This document shows positions 1 through 8,181 of a stretch of DNA of 42,406 bases, in pieces. The notes under the pieces are model-generated. The model did no database searches. It was not told the DNA's origin and saw nothing but the letters and a program-made list of their open reading frames with translations. Position 1 is the first letter of the stretch. Each line of letters opens with the position of its first letter. The translations under genes and the position numbers were made by a program. Location: the NCBI GenBank assembly GCA_017461945.1, contig JAFTSB010000051.1, positions 1 through 42,406 of the forward strand, in the 5' to 3' direction. This DNA comes from Clostridia bacterium. Its GTDB lineage: Bacteria; Bacillota; Clostridia; Oscillospirales; CAG-272.

Positions 1-425
1 GAGTACATCTGAATAAAGCGGCGGTAGCAGTCGTAAGCCCAGCGAGCGTTGCCGGACTTCTCAGCCATAACCTTTACAACGTCTTCGTTAAGACCAAGGT
101 TCAGAATGGTGTCCATCATGCCGGGCATGGATGCACGAGCGCCGGAACGAACAGAAACCAGCAGGGGGTTCTCCTTGTCGCCGAACTTCTTGCCGGTAAC
201 AGCTTCCATCTTAACGATGTACTCGTTGATCTCGGCCTGGATGGTGGGGTTGATCTGCTTGCCGTCCTCATAATACTTGGTGCAGGCCTCGGTGCTGATG
301 GTGAAGCCCTGGGGAACGGGGAGACCGATGTTGGTCATCTCGGCGAGGTTGGCGCCCTTGCCACCAAGGATCTCGCGCATGCTTGCATTGCCTTCAGTGA
401 AAAGGTAGCAATACTTCTTTGCCAT
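1..425 (-). CDS. ppdK: Pyruvate, phosphate dikinase, N-terminal part (cut by window edge)
   Basis: The reverse strand from 425 reads [12 protein letters not shown] followed by [20 protein letters not shown] and [20 protein letters not shown], which are the N-terminal nucleotide-binding motifs of pyruvate phosphate dikinase. The enzyme interconverts pyruvate, ATP and phosphate with phosphoenolpyruvate, AMP and pyrophosphate in the cytoplasm; many anaerobes use it in place of or beside pyruvate kinase. About 141 residues are present out of roughly 870-880 usual for the family; the rest lies beyond base 1. The start is set by a GGAGG site at 436-440, ten bases upstream. The gene is divergent from pth. 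Codon use is strongly biased toward a few codons, as expected for an abundant enzyme. Identification is secure. Confidence 0.95.
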   Translation of the reverse strand, partial: MAKKYCYLFTEGNASMREILGGKGANLAEMTNIGLPVPQGFTISTEACTKYYEDGKQINPTIQAEINEYIVKMEAVTGKKFGDKENPLLVSVRSGARASMPGMMDTILNLGLNEDVVKVMAEKSGNARWAYDCYRRFIQMY

Positions 426-495
426 GTTGAAAATACCTCCGGTAATTTAATATTTTCGTGGATTTTGGATGACTGTGCGGGGCGATGTTTGGCAA

Positions 496-516
496 AACAC
501 CGTGCACAACGGTGTT
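496..516. repeat. Inverted repeat directly after the ppdK -10 box
   Basis: AACACCGT (496-503) and ACGGTGTT (509-516) are perfect 8-base arms around a 5-base spacer. The element abuts the TATAAT of the ppdK promoter, so it covers the transcription start. It may be a repressor operator or a hairpin at the 5' end of the mRNA. Confidence 0.5.
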
Positions 517-545
517 ATTATACCATATAATAAAGAAAAGTACAA
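517..545 (-). promoter_or_regulatory. Promoter of ppdK
   Basis: On the reverse strand TTGTAC (545-540), a 17-base spacer and a perfect TATAAT (522-517) form a sigma-A type promoter about 90 bases upstream of the ppdK start. Confidence 0.6.
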
Positions 546-603
546 GACCTTAGACAAAAAAATAACAAAAAACGGAAAACTTTTTTTGAAATTACAAATC
601 AAA

Positions 604-633
604 TTGACAAAAGGGCAAGGAATGGTGTATAAT
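604..633 (+). promoter_or_regulatory. Promoter of pth-mfd
   Basis: A perfect TTGACA (604-609), an 18-base spacer and a perfect TATAAT (628-633) lie about 80 bases upstream of the pth start. Confidence 0.8.
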
Positions 634-711
634 ACTCACAAAAGAAACGATACCGTCGGCATGGGGAGGGGATCCCTGTGGCGGCGTTTATGTGCTTGTA
701 AAGGAGCTTCT

Positions 712-1344
712 ATGTCCAATATTTTTGATCTGTTTAAGAAAATCGAAAAAGGGAACGCCACCCCCACCGGCCCGGTGACCCATATCGTGGTGGGACTGGG
801 AAATCCGGGCAGTGAATATGCCGCCACCCGTCACAATGCCGGCTTTCTGGCGGTGGATCGCTTTGCCGAGCGGCTGAACACGCGTGTGGATCGCGCACGC
901 TTCCGCGCTATCACGGGCGAGGCTACCTGGGCGGGCAAGCATGTGCTTTTGATGAAGCCGCAAACATTTATGAATCTTTCCGGCGAGGCCGTGCGTGAGG
1001 CCGCTGCTTTTTATAAAATTCCTGCCGAAAACGTGATCGTTATTTCCGATGACGTCAATTTTGACGTGGGTCGCATCCGCATCCGCGCCAAAGGCAGCGA
1101 TGGTGGTCATAATGGTATCAAAAATATCATTTATCAGCTGCAGTCCGATCAATTCCCCCGTGTCCGCTTGGGCGTGGGCGTCAAGCCCCATCCCGATTAC
1201 GATCTGGCCGATTGGGTGCTGTCTCCCTTTTCCAAGGAGGATATGGCCACGCTGACCGCTTCCTTTGATCGCATTTTTGAAGGCATTGGTATGATCCTGC
1301 AGGGGGATGTGCCCGGGGCTATGCAGGCCTGCAACGGGAAGTGA
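712..1344 (+). CDS. pth: Peptidyl-tRNA hydrolase
   Basis: Cytoplasmic enzyme that frees tRNA from prematurely released peptidyl-tRNA. The 210-residue protein shows GLGNPG (28-33) followed by TRHNAGF with the catalytic His at 41, then KPQTFMNLSG, DDVNFDVGRIRIR and GSDGGHNGIKNI, the standard Pth motifs in order. ATG 712 is chosen because AAGGAG (701-706) sits five bases before it; the reading frame stays open to 469 but that stretch contains the promoter. The start leaves about 20 residues more at the N-terminus than the E. coli enzyme. The stop is followed after four bases by mfd, and a pth-mfd pair is a common arrangement in Firmicutes. Confidence 0.95.
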   Translation: MSNIFDLFKKIEKGNATPTGPVTHIVVGLGNPGSEYAATRHNAGFLAVDRFAERLNTRVDRARFRAITGEATWAGKHVLLMKPQTFMNLSGEAVREAAAFYKIPAENVIVISDDVNFDVGRIRIRAKGSDGGHNGIKNIIYQLQSDQFPRVRLGVGVKPHPDYDLADWVLSPFSKEDMATLTASFDRIFEGIGMILQGDVPGAMQACNGK

Positions 1345-1348
1345 TGCT

Positions 1349-4300
1349 ATGCTGATCTCCAACTGCTTGCGTGCCGATGCCGAGTACCGTCAGCTCTCGG
1401 CGGATCTGACCAAGGCCCTTGGTGACCGCTCGTTGCCCTTTGTGGCCTGCGGTCTTTGTGACGGTGCTGCCGACGGCTTGATGCTGGCCCTGCTTGAGGA
1501 TACCAAGGCATCGCGCCGGGGCGCCGCACTTTGCATTTTGCCCGAAGAAAAGGAATGTACCCGTCTGCAAGGTTTTTTCGAGCAGGCGGGCCTTCGTGTT
1601 GCATTTTTTACAGCACGTGACCTTACTTTTTATAACATTACCGCTTCTCACGAATACGAGCATGACCGTTTGCGCGTGCTTTCCGGTCTTTCTCGCGGCG
1701 ACTTTGACGTGGTGGTCACCACTCCCGATGCCGCCTTGGGATATACCGTATCCCGTCAGTGCTTGGAGGAGAACACCATGCGCTTGGACGGAGAAAGCAT
1801 CATCGATATCGCAGCACTTGCCGACCGCTTGACCGCTGCGGGGTACACCCGCGTAGAACTGGTGGAGGGGGCAGGGCAATTTGCCGTGCGCGGCGGTATT
1901 GTAGACGTGTTTGCCCCCCACCTGCGGGCACTTTCTGCAGACAATCATATGATAACGGGTGCCGTCCCGTTGCGTATCGAGCTTTTTGGCGACGAGATTG
2001 ACCGTATGGGCGTTTTTGATCCCGAAAGTCAACGCATCCACACGGTGGTTACCGACTGCGAAATTCCCCCTGCCCGTGAGGTGTTGGTCAATGCCGAGGT
2101 GCGCAGAGCGCTTCGCGATGCGGTGGCGGCCCAACTGGCGGCCTCTCGTGACGAGCGCGCCAAGGAGGAATTAAAGGGCGAGCTGGCACAACTGGATGGG
2201 GGCGGAGAGATCCGCTTCGCTGATAAATATCTGACCTTGATCGACCCTGCGCGAGAGTGCTTGCTCTCGTATTTTGCCCCCCGTTCGCTTGTTTTTGTGC
2301 GTGGCACCAATGGTGTTAAGGATCGTCTCAAGGCCTCGGAATGGCATTGGGAGCGTGCCGTAGAGGAGCTGCTGGAGGCCGGCACCATTGCAGGCCGCTA
2401 TGCCGAATACGGCAAGCCTGCCTCGGCGTTGGAGCTGTTCTTGGGAGAGGGAACCACCTTGCACGTAGACTCCATTGCCGAGGGCATGACGGGAAAGCGT
2501 CTGGCAGGGCTTTATACCTTCCGTTCCCGTCACACGCCCTCCTATGGGGATCGGTTTGCCCTTTTGGAGGAGGATCTGGCCAATTATCGCGAGACCAAGT
2601 GGCGCGTGATCATAGCTGCCGAAAACGAGACCTCCGCCAAAAATACCGCAGGACTGTTGACCGAGCATGGCTATGCCGTGACCTTGCATCAAAAAGGCGA
2701 GGACGTCTTGCCGAAAAACGGTGAAATACTGGTGCAATGGAGCGAGCCTGTACGTGGCTTTGACCTCCCCTCTGCCCGTGTCACGGTGCTGTCACTTTCT
2801 GCCGATCAGCGGGTGGGATCGCTTTCGGGTGTGGGCAAGATGCGCCGCGCCAAAAAGAAGAAGGATGCCAAGGGCGCCATTTTGTCATATGCCGATCTGG
2901 AGCCCGGCGATCTTGTGGTCCATGAGGCGCACGGTATCGGCCGCTATGTGGGATTGGAAACTCTGACCATTGACGGTGTAACGCGGGACTATGTCAGCAT
3001 TCAATACGCCGGATCGGATCAGCTCTTTTTACCCTGTGACCGTTTGGATGCCGTTTCCAAATACATCGGCGCCCATGCCGATGACGGCCTTGTTAAGCTG
3101 TCGCGCTTTGGGGGTGGCGAGTGGAAAAAGGCCAAGGCACGCGCCAAGGCGGCCGTGCAGGATATGGCCAAGGATCTGATCCGCCTTTACGCCGAGCGCG
3201 AGCGCAGGGCAGGCTATGCCTTTCCGCCCGATGACGATTATCAGCGTGATTTCGAGATTGCCTTTGAATATGATGAGACCGACGGTCAGATGTCCGCAGT
3301 AGAGGAGATCAAGCAGGACATGATGGCTGCCACACCCATGGATCGTTTGCTTTGCGGCGATGTGGGTTTTGGTAAGACCGAGGTGGCTTTGCGTGCCGCC
3401 TACAAGGCCATTTTGGCAGGCAAGCAGGTGGCTATTTTGGTGCCTACCACCATTCTTGCTATGCAGCATTTTCGCACCATTCAATCCCGTATGCGCGCCT
3501 TTGCTGTCCGGGCGGATATGCTGTCCCGCTTCCGCACACCTAAGGAGCAAAAGCAGTCCCTCGCGCGTCTGTCGCGGGGCGATACCGACATCATTGTTGG
3601 CACACACCGGCTGGTGTCGGCCGATGTCAAGTTCAAGGATCTCGGCCTTTTGATCGTGGATGAGGAGCAGCGCTTTGGCGTGGCACAAAAGGAAAAGATC
3701 AAGCAAATGGCAGGGAATGTGGACGTGCTGACCCTGACAGCGACCCCCATTCCTCGCACGCTGAACATGGCGATGAGCGGCATCCGTGACATCTCCATTT
3801 TGGATGAAGCTCCCGGAGACCGTCTGCCGGTACAGACCTACGTGCTGGAGGACGATGACCTCATCGTGGAGGAGGCCATCCGCCGCGAGCTTCGTCGCGG
3901 TGGGCAGGTGTTTTACTTGCACAATGCGGTGGAAAGCATTGATGCGGTGGCAGCCAAGCTGGCACGTGACATCCCCGAAGCGCGGATCACCGTGGCACAC
4001 GGTCAAATGGATAAGGACACGCTGGAGCGCATCTGGAGTGATATGATTACGGGCGAGATCGATATTTTGGTCAGCACCACCATCATCGAAACCGGTGTGG
4101 ATGTGCCCAATGCCAACACGTTGATTGTCGATAACGCACACCGTTTGGGGCTTTCTCAGTTGCATCAGCTTCGTGGCCGCGTGGGGCGTTCTCCCCGTCG
4201 TGCTTATGCATACTTTACTTATCCCCGTGGCCGTGCCTTGGGGGATGTGCAGCGCAAACGATTGGAGGCCATTCGCGAGTATGCCGAGTTTGGTGCCGGC

Positions 4301-4912
4301 TTCCGCATCGCGTTGCGGGATCTGGAGCTTCGCGGTGCCGGTAATTTGTTGGGCGCCGAGCAGCATGGCCACCTGGATGCCGTGGGCTACGACCTGTATA
4401 TCAAGCTGCTTAACGAGGCAGTTTTGACCGAAAAAGGCGAAACGGTGCAGGAAAAAGTGGAATGTGTGGTGTCTCTTTCCTTTGACGCCAACCTGCCGGA
4501 GCGTTACGTGCGATCGGCTACCCAGCGTATGGCATTGTACAAGCGTATTTCGCTGATCAGCTCCCGATACGATCTGGAGGATATGACCGACGAGCTGTTG
4601 GATCGCTATGGCGATCTGCCCAAGGCGGCCTCCAATCTGCTGCGTATCGCTTTGATCCGTTCGCTGGCAGAACGGTGTGGTATTACTCAGATCCGCCAGG
4701 ACGGTGCCGATGTGCACATCTGCTCCCCTCAATTGAATGTGGATCTTTGGATGGAGTTAGCCGCCCGCTTTCCGGGTAAGCTGCGGATGATGCTGTCAGC
4801 CAATCCTTATATCCGCTACCATATCGAAAAGAAGAGCGATGCGCTGGAGGGCCTGATCGAGCTGTTTCTTTCCTATAGCGAGACGGAAAAGGGTATGCTG
4901 AAAAAGCAGTAG
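1349..4912 (+). CDS. mfd: Transcription-repair coupling factor Mfd
   Basis: ATP-driven translocase that removes stalled RNA polymerase at DNA lesions and recruits the UvrABC excision machinery. The 1187-residue protein has the usual full length. In order: UvrB-like N-terminal region with EGAGQFAVRGGIVDVF, an RNA-polymerase-interaction (CarD-like) domain around 515-570 with EPGDLVVHEAHGIGRYVG, helicase motifs including Walker A GDVGFGKTEVA near 670, DEEQRFG near 771, TATPIPRTL, then the RecG-like second lobe (TTIIETGVDVPNANT, QLRGRVGRS) and the C-terminal TRCF domain. ATG 1349 lies just after the pth stop, with only a weak ribosome site, so translational coupling is likely. The last codon overlaps the next gene's promoter. 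Confidence 0.97.
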   Translation: MLISNCLRADAEYRQLSADLTKALGDRSLPFVACGLCDGAADGLMLALLEDTKASRRGAALCILPEEKECTRLQGFFEQAGLRVAFFTARDLTFYNITASHEYEHDRLRVLSGLSRGDFDVVVTTPDAALGYTVSRQCLEENTMRLDGESIIDIAALADRLTAAGYTRVELVEGAGQFAVRGGIVDVFAPHLRALSADNHMITGAVPLRIELFGDEIDRMGVFDPESQRIHTVVTDCEIPPAREVLVNAEVRRALRDAVAAQLAASRDERAKEELKGELAQLDGGGEIRFADKYLTLIDPARECLLSYFAPRSLVFVRGTNGVKDRLKASEWHWERAVEELLEAGTIAGRYAEYGKPASALELFLGEGTTLHVDSIAEGMTGKRLAGLYTFRSRHTPSYGDRFALLEEDLANYRETKWRVIIAAENETSAKNTAGLLTEHGYAVTLHQKGEDVLPKNGEILVQWSEPVRGFDLPSARVTVLSLSADQRVGSLSGVGKMRRAKKKKDAKGAILSYADLEPGDLVVHEAHGIGRYVGLETLTIDGVTRDYVSIQYAGSDQLFLPCDRLDAVSKYIGAHADDGLVKLSRFGGGEWKKAKARAKAAVQDMAKDLIRLYAERERRAGYAFPPDDDYQRDFEIAFEYDETDGQMSAVEEIKQDMMAATPMDRLLCGDVGFGKTEVALRAAYKAILAGKQVAILVPTTILAMQHFRTIQSRMRAFAVRADMLSRFRTPKEQKQSLARLSRGDTDIIVGTHRLVSADVKFKDLGLLIVDEEQRFGVAQKEKIKQMAGNVDVLTLTATPIPRTLNMAMSGIRDISILDEAPGDRLPVQTYVLEDDDLIVEEAIRRELRRGGQVFYLHNAVESIDAVAAKLARDIPEARITVAHGQMDKDTLERIWSDMITGEIDILVSTTIIETGVDVPNANTLIVDNAHRLGLSQLHQLRGRVGRSPRRAYAYFTYPRGRALGDVQRKRLEAIREYAEFGAGFRIALRDLELRGAGNLLGAEQHGHLDAVGYDLYIKLLNEAVLTEKGETVQEKVECVVSLSFDANLPERYVRSATQRMALYKRISLISSRYDLEDMTDELLDRYGDLPKAASNLLRIALIRSLAERCGITQIRQDGADVHICSPQLNVDLWMELAARFPGKLRMMLSANPYIRYHIEKKSDALEGLIELFLSYSETEKGMLKKQ

Positions 4913-4938
4913 ACAAACGGCACAAGATATGATACAAT
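4910..4938 (+). promoter_or_regulatory. Promoter of the 132-residue gene and possibly the lipoprotein gene
   Basis: TAGACA (4910-4915, overlapping the mfd stop), 17 bases, then TACAAT (4933-4938) preceded by TG at the extended -10 position. A second possible start is TTGACA at 4951-4956 with TTAAAT at 4973-4978. Confidence 0.55.
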
Positions 4939-5001
4939 GATAACAATACTTTGACAACTTTGAATTGTACTTTTAAATTGTGCACAAAAAAGGAGAACAC
5001 T

Positions 5002-5400
5002 ATGGTACTTGTTAAAGTTTATAGAGCAAAGTCTGCGGACGAGCATTTTCAATCCCTGATACGGGATGAGATGGAGGAAGCGGTAGAGAATCTGAAAACG
5101 TATGTGCACGAAAAATTAGAAAGAGAGTGCTTTATTACCACTGTACGCGAAGAAAAGGACACGGTGATGGATCGAAACGGCGATTTTGCCGAAATTTCAT
5201 ACACGGGTGAACTGACAGCTGAAGAAAAAGAGGAATTGATGGATCTGATACATCCGTTGTTCAGAGACGGCGAAGCTGTCGTCCAAGACACGGATAGCGG
5301 TTACCCGGTACATAGCTACTGCTCCGATTTAGAATATTCGGTAGAGGTCATGATGCTGTTCCGTCAGATCGCGGATGAAGACGTTTTTTACGTGTCATAA
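5002..5400 (+). CDS. Small acidic protein of unknown function
   Basis: I do not recognise this 132-residue protein. It is acidic, has no signal peptide or membrane segment, and looks alpha/beta with a Glu/Lys-rich helix at about 15-40. AGGAG at 4991-4995 supports ATG 5002 over the upstream in-frame TTG, which is itself part of a promoter-like TTGACA. Codon use is more AT-rich and less biased than in mfd or the following gene, hinting at a different origin or low expression. It sits alone between mfd and the foldase-like lipoprotein with its own promoter; the downstream gene begins 43 bases later and may be co-transcribed. No function can be given. Confidence 0.7.
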   Translation: MVLVKVYRAKSADEHFQSLIRDEMEEAVENLKTYVHEKLERECFITTVREEKDTVMDRNGDFAEISYTGELTAEEKEELMDLIHPLFRDGEAVVQDTDSGYPVHSYCSDLEYSVEVMMLFRQIADEDVFYVS

Positions 5401-5443
5401 TGGCAATAAGAACTGGAACCAAATGTTTGGAAGGAAAGACAAA

Positions 5444-6883
5444 ATGAAGAAAAAAATAATACCCGTTGTGGCATTTTTGCTTGCGGCGTTGCTCTTGCTT
5501 TCGGGGTGTGCTTCCCATGGCAAAACGCTGATCGAGGCCGGCAACACCGAAATCTCGGTAAACGTATTTCAGTTGTACCTTTCCCGCATGAAGGGGAGCC
5601 TCAAAAGCGCCGGCAACGATGTTAACAATCAGGAGTTTTGGGATACCTACGTAGGGCTTGACAATCAGACTCAAAGCGATTATTACACCCATCAGGTGTT
5701 TGAAGGTCTGCGGCAGATTGCTGCGGCATTGGTTCTGTATGACGAGCTGGGGCTTGCCTTGGATCCTGCTGTCACCGAGGAGATCGACCTCTGGATCGAA
5801 ACATTGATCGAGGAGGTGGGCGAAGGCTCCAAGAGCCAGCTTAATTCCGTTCTTTCTGCCTACGGCGCCAATATTACGGTGCTGCGGGATGCTGCCTTGA
5901 TCGAGGCGAAGATCGCACAGCTTAAAACGCACCTTTACGGCGAGGATGGCAGCTTGATCTCGGATGTTGTAAAAGAGCAATTCTATCAGGATACCTATTA
6001 TCGTGGCCAGCAAATGCTGATCGCCAACTACTATCACGATCACGCCAAGGATAAGGATGGTGCCACCATTTATTATCTCACCGATGGCGACGGCAACCTG
6101 ACCGACCGCATTTCTTACGATAAAGAAAAAGGCACCGCCACCGAGGAATTGGACGAAAAAGGCGATACCGTATATCGAAAATTCGGTTCCGTGGCCTATG
6201 ATACCAAAAACGGCACCGCTGCCGAGGAGCGCGACGAAAACGGCGACTTGATCTACTATAAGGATGGCAAGATCGCTTACGACGCCAAAAACGGCAAGGC
6301 TACCGAAGAAACCGATAAAAACGGCGATACCGTTTATCGCAAATGGGTAATTGCCTATGATAGCAAAAACGGTGCCGTAAAGTATTATTACGATGCCAAG
6401 GGCAACAATAAAATTGCCTATTATACCACCGAGGAAATGGCCAAGCGATTGCTGGCTGCCGAAAAGATCGCCGAGGAATGTAAGGGCAATGCGGCGCTGT
6501 TTGAGCAGTACATGGCAGAGTTCAGCGATAATATCGAATTCAACGAAAAGTATGCCCCCAACGGCATGTACTTTTCTGTGGGCACCTATACCACCGACGA
6601 TGTCTTTTATACCTTCTCAACCGAACTGGCCAAGCTGGAGATCGGCGACCTGGCGATCCTCAAAGATTCCAATGCCGGCTATTATGTGATCATGCGTACC
6701 GAGCTGGATGCCGGCGCATGGCAGCAGGAGGCGAACGCCCGCTGGTTTGGCACGCTGACCGGTCTTGTTATGGAATATATGCTGCAGCAGCGCGCCGCAG
6801 AGTATCTGGATCGTGTTGTGGTGGATGAGGCACTAAAAGAAACCGTTGACATCACGATGGTGGATGCCAACAATTACTATTAA
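5444..6883 (+). CDS. SurA/PrsA-like (PpiC-type) lipoprotein with internal repeats
   Basis: A 479-residue lipoprotein: hydrophobic signal with lipobox LLSGC, lipid-attachment Cys at 22, so predicted to be anchored outside the cell membrane. Residues 30-200 resemble the helical SurA_N chaperone region (GNTEISVNVFQLYLSR). Residues about 340-440 resemble a degenerate parvulin domain (FEQYMAEFSDNIEFNEKY, then LEIGDLAILKDSNAGYYVIM). Between them lie tandem repeats at about 226-327 (see separate entry). ATG 5444 is preceded by GGAAGGAAAG; the frame is open further upstream but lacks a signal there. A foldase gene after pth-mfd is a familiar Clostridia order, which supports the call. Whether isomerase activity remains is unclear. 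Confidence 0.75.
   Translation: MKKKIIPVVAFLLAALLLLSGCASHGKTLIEAGNTEISVNVFQLYLSRMKGSLKSAGNDVNNQEFWDTYVGLDNQTQSDYYTHQVFEGLRQIAAALVLYDELGLALDPAVTEEIDLWIETLIEEVGEGSKSQLNSVLSAYGANITVLRDAALIEAKIAQLKTHLYGEDGSLISDVVKEQFYQDTYYRGQQMLIANYYHDHAKDKDGATIYYLTDGDGNLTDRISYDKEKGTATEELDEKGDTVYRKFGSVAYDTKNGTAAEERDENGDLIYYKDGKIAYDAKNGKATEETDKNGDTVYRKWVIAYDSKNGAVKYYYDAKGNNKIAYYTTEEMAKRLLAAEKIAEECKGNAALFEQYMAEFSDNIEFNEKYAPNGMYFSVGTYTTDDVFYTFSTELAKLEIGDLAILKDSNAGYYVIMRTELDAGAWQQEANARWFGTLTGLVMEYMLQQRAAEYLDRVVVDEALKETVDITMVDANNYY
6119..6423 (+). repeat. In-frame tandem repeat (about 27 codons) in the lipoprotein
   Basis: Units begin at 6119 (81 bases), 6200 (81), 6281 (78) and a partial unit at 6359. Each encodes a variant of YDxKNGxATEExDExGDxxYRK followed by I/VAYD. 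A degenerate earlier copy lies at about 6062-6118. Confidence 0.85.
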
Positions 6884-6930
6884 GTCGGTTTTTTGCACGT
6901 TCCTTCCCTATGCCGATTTGTATCAACAAA

Positions 6931-6960
6931 AGCCCCAATCAAAAATTTTTGATTGGGGCT
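6931..6960. terminator. Perfect 30-base palindrome, terminator after the lipoprotein gene
   Basis: AGCCCCAATCAAAAA followed directly by its reverse complement, 48 bases after the lipoprotein stop. Its A/T centre makes a strong hairpin. A T-rich tract follows a few bases later. Its last T is the first base of the next promoter's -35 box. Confidence 0.75.
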
Positions 6961-6988
6961 TGACATTTTTTGCCGCTTGTATTATACT
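6960..6988 (+). promoter_or_regulatory. Promoter of the thiT riboswitch transcript
   Basis: TTGACA (6960-6965), 17-base spacer, TATACT (6983-6988), ending about 20 bases before the riboswitch aptamer. Confidence 0.8.
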
Positions 6989-7008
6989 GATTATCGAAAA
7001 CCGCATAG

Positions 7009-7131
7009 AAATCAGGGGTGCTGTTAAATGGATGCAGGTGAGCTACCTGCGCTGTGGGAACGGCTGAGATAAACCACCAATGGTTTGAACCCTTAACCTG
7101 ATACGGATAATGCCGGCGTAGGGAGAGATCG
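7009..7131 (+). promoter_or_regulatory. TPP (thiamine pyrophosphate) riboswitch aptamer, THI box
   Basis: The conserved THI-box pieces occur in the right order and spacing: GGGGTGC (7015-7021), CTGAGA (7064-7069), ACCCTT (7089-7094), AACCTGAT (7095-7102), GGATAATGCC (from 7105) and GCGTAGGGA (7116-7124). The aptamer binds thiamine pyrophosphate and in Firmicutes usually lowers expression of thiamine transport or synthesis genes. Here it is followed by an intrinsic terminator and thiT. Confidence 0.95.
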
Positions 7132-7142
7132 AGGGAAATATC

Positions 7143-7180
7143 TTTACCGCACGGAGATTTTCGTGCGGTAAATTTTATTT
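7143..7180 (+). terminator. Riboswitch-controlled attenuator before thiT
   Basis: TTTACCGCAC (7143-7152) pairs perfectly with GTGCGGTAAA (7163-7172) and is followed by a T-rich tract (7173-7180). The hairpin lies between the TPP aptamer and the thiT ribosome site (AGGAGG, 7183-7188), the position expected for transcription attenuation when TPP is abundant. Confidence 0.85.
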
Positions 7181-7192
7181 TCAGGAGGTTTT

Positions 7193-8044
7193 ATGAAAAC
7201 AACGCAAAAAACCAAAGCCTTGGTTGAAAGCGCGCTGATGGTGGCGGTTGCCACCGCACTCAGCTTGCTGACCGTGGCGCAAATGCCGTACGGCGGCTCG
7301 GTTACGGTGGCTTCTATGTTGCCCATTGTGCTGATCGCCTACCGTCGTGGTCTTGGCTGGGGGCTTGGCTCCGGGGCTGTTTTTGCCGTGCTGCAACAGC
7401 TGTTGGGCCTTTCCAATCTCAGCTATTTTACTACTTGGCAATCCATTCTAGCCGTGATCCTGCTGGATTACCTCGTGGCCTTTACCGTGGCAGGGCTTGG
7501 AGGTGTGTTCCGCCGTGTGACCGAAAAGCAAAGCCTTGCACTGCTGTGGGGATCCTTGCTGGTGAGTGCGCTGCGCTACCTTTGCCACGTGATCTCCGGC
7601 GCCACAGTGTGGGCTGGCCTTTCGATTCCGACCGAGGCGGCTTTGTTGTATTCGCTGGGCTATAACGCCACCTATATGATCCCCGAGACTATCGTGCTGG
7701 CTGCTGCTGCGTGGTATCTGGGCACCGTCATCGACTTCAGACGGGAACAACCTGTTCGCATGATGAGCGAGCAAACCACCAAGCGTGGCTTTGGCCTGCT
7801 GGCAGCAGCCTTTGGATTGATCGCCGTTGTGATAGCGGTGGATGTGGCCTTGATCTTTCCCCATTTGCAAAATGCCGAAAGCGGCGAGTTTGATTTCTCC
7901 GGTCTTGCGGTCGAAAGCTTTGCCGACAGCTTCTGGCTCCCTGTGATCATTGTCACGGCGATTGCCGCTGTTGCCGTAACGGCTCTGCTCGTGATGCGGC
8001 GGCAGGCGCAAGAGGCTACTGAGACAGAAAATAGCAAAAATTAA
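7193..8044 (+). CDS. thiT: Thiamine transporter ThiT with C-terminal extension
   Basis: Membrane substrate-binding subunit of an energy-coupling-factor (ECF) importer for thiamine. The N-terminal 180 residues are hydrophobic with about six membrane segments and the family signature PYGGSVTVASMLPIVLIAYRR, then the YFTTWQSILAVILLDYLVAF region that in ThiT lines the thiamine site. The TPP riboswitch upstream agrees with this role. ThiT proteins are usually near 180-200 residues; this one has 283, adding two predicted membrane helices (about 200-225 and 245-270) and a polar tail. No ECF ATPase or EcfT is in the window, so a shared module encoded elsewhere is inferred. It ends at a bidirectional terminator. 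Confidence 0.9.
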   Translation: MKTTQKTKALVESALMVAVATALSLLTVAQMPYGGSVTVASMLPIVLIAYRRGLGWGLGSGAVFAVLQQLLGLSNLSYFTTWQSILAVILLDYLVAFTVAGLGGVFRRVTEKQSLALLWGSLLVSALRYLCHVISGATVWAGLSIPTEAALLYSLGYNATYMIPETIVLAAAAWYLGTVIDFRREQPVRMMSEQTTKRGFGLLAAAFGLIAVVIAVDVALIFPHLQNAESGEFDFSGLAVESFADSFWLPVIIVTAIAAVAVTALLVMRRQAQEATETENSKN

Positions 8045-8143
8045 GAAAACTCATTTTTAAAATTAGAAAATCACAAATAAAATATGGAATTTTAAAATGA
8101 AATTCTGGAATTTGCCAAAATCCCTCGTTGGCAAGTACCAAAA

Positions 8144-8176
8144 AGGCAGGCTTGCCCGGCAAGCCTGCCTTCCTTT
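8144..8176. terminator. Bidirectional terminator between thiT and the AraC gene
   Basis: AGGCAGGCTTG (8144-8154) and CAAGCCTGCCT (8160-8170) form an 11-base stem, T-rich on the plus side and A-rich on the other, so it can serve both convergent genes. Confidence 0.85.
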
Positions 8177-8181
8177 TCTGT

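Noticed and set aside
469-711. 81-residue extension of Pth
   Set aside because: The stretch contains the promoter at 604-633; a ribosome site marks ATG 712.
3029-4732. A 567-codon open frame on the minus strand
   Set aside because: Antisense to mfd, with an amino-acid content typical of mirrored coding sequence.
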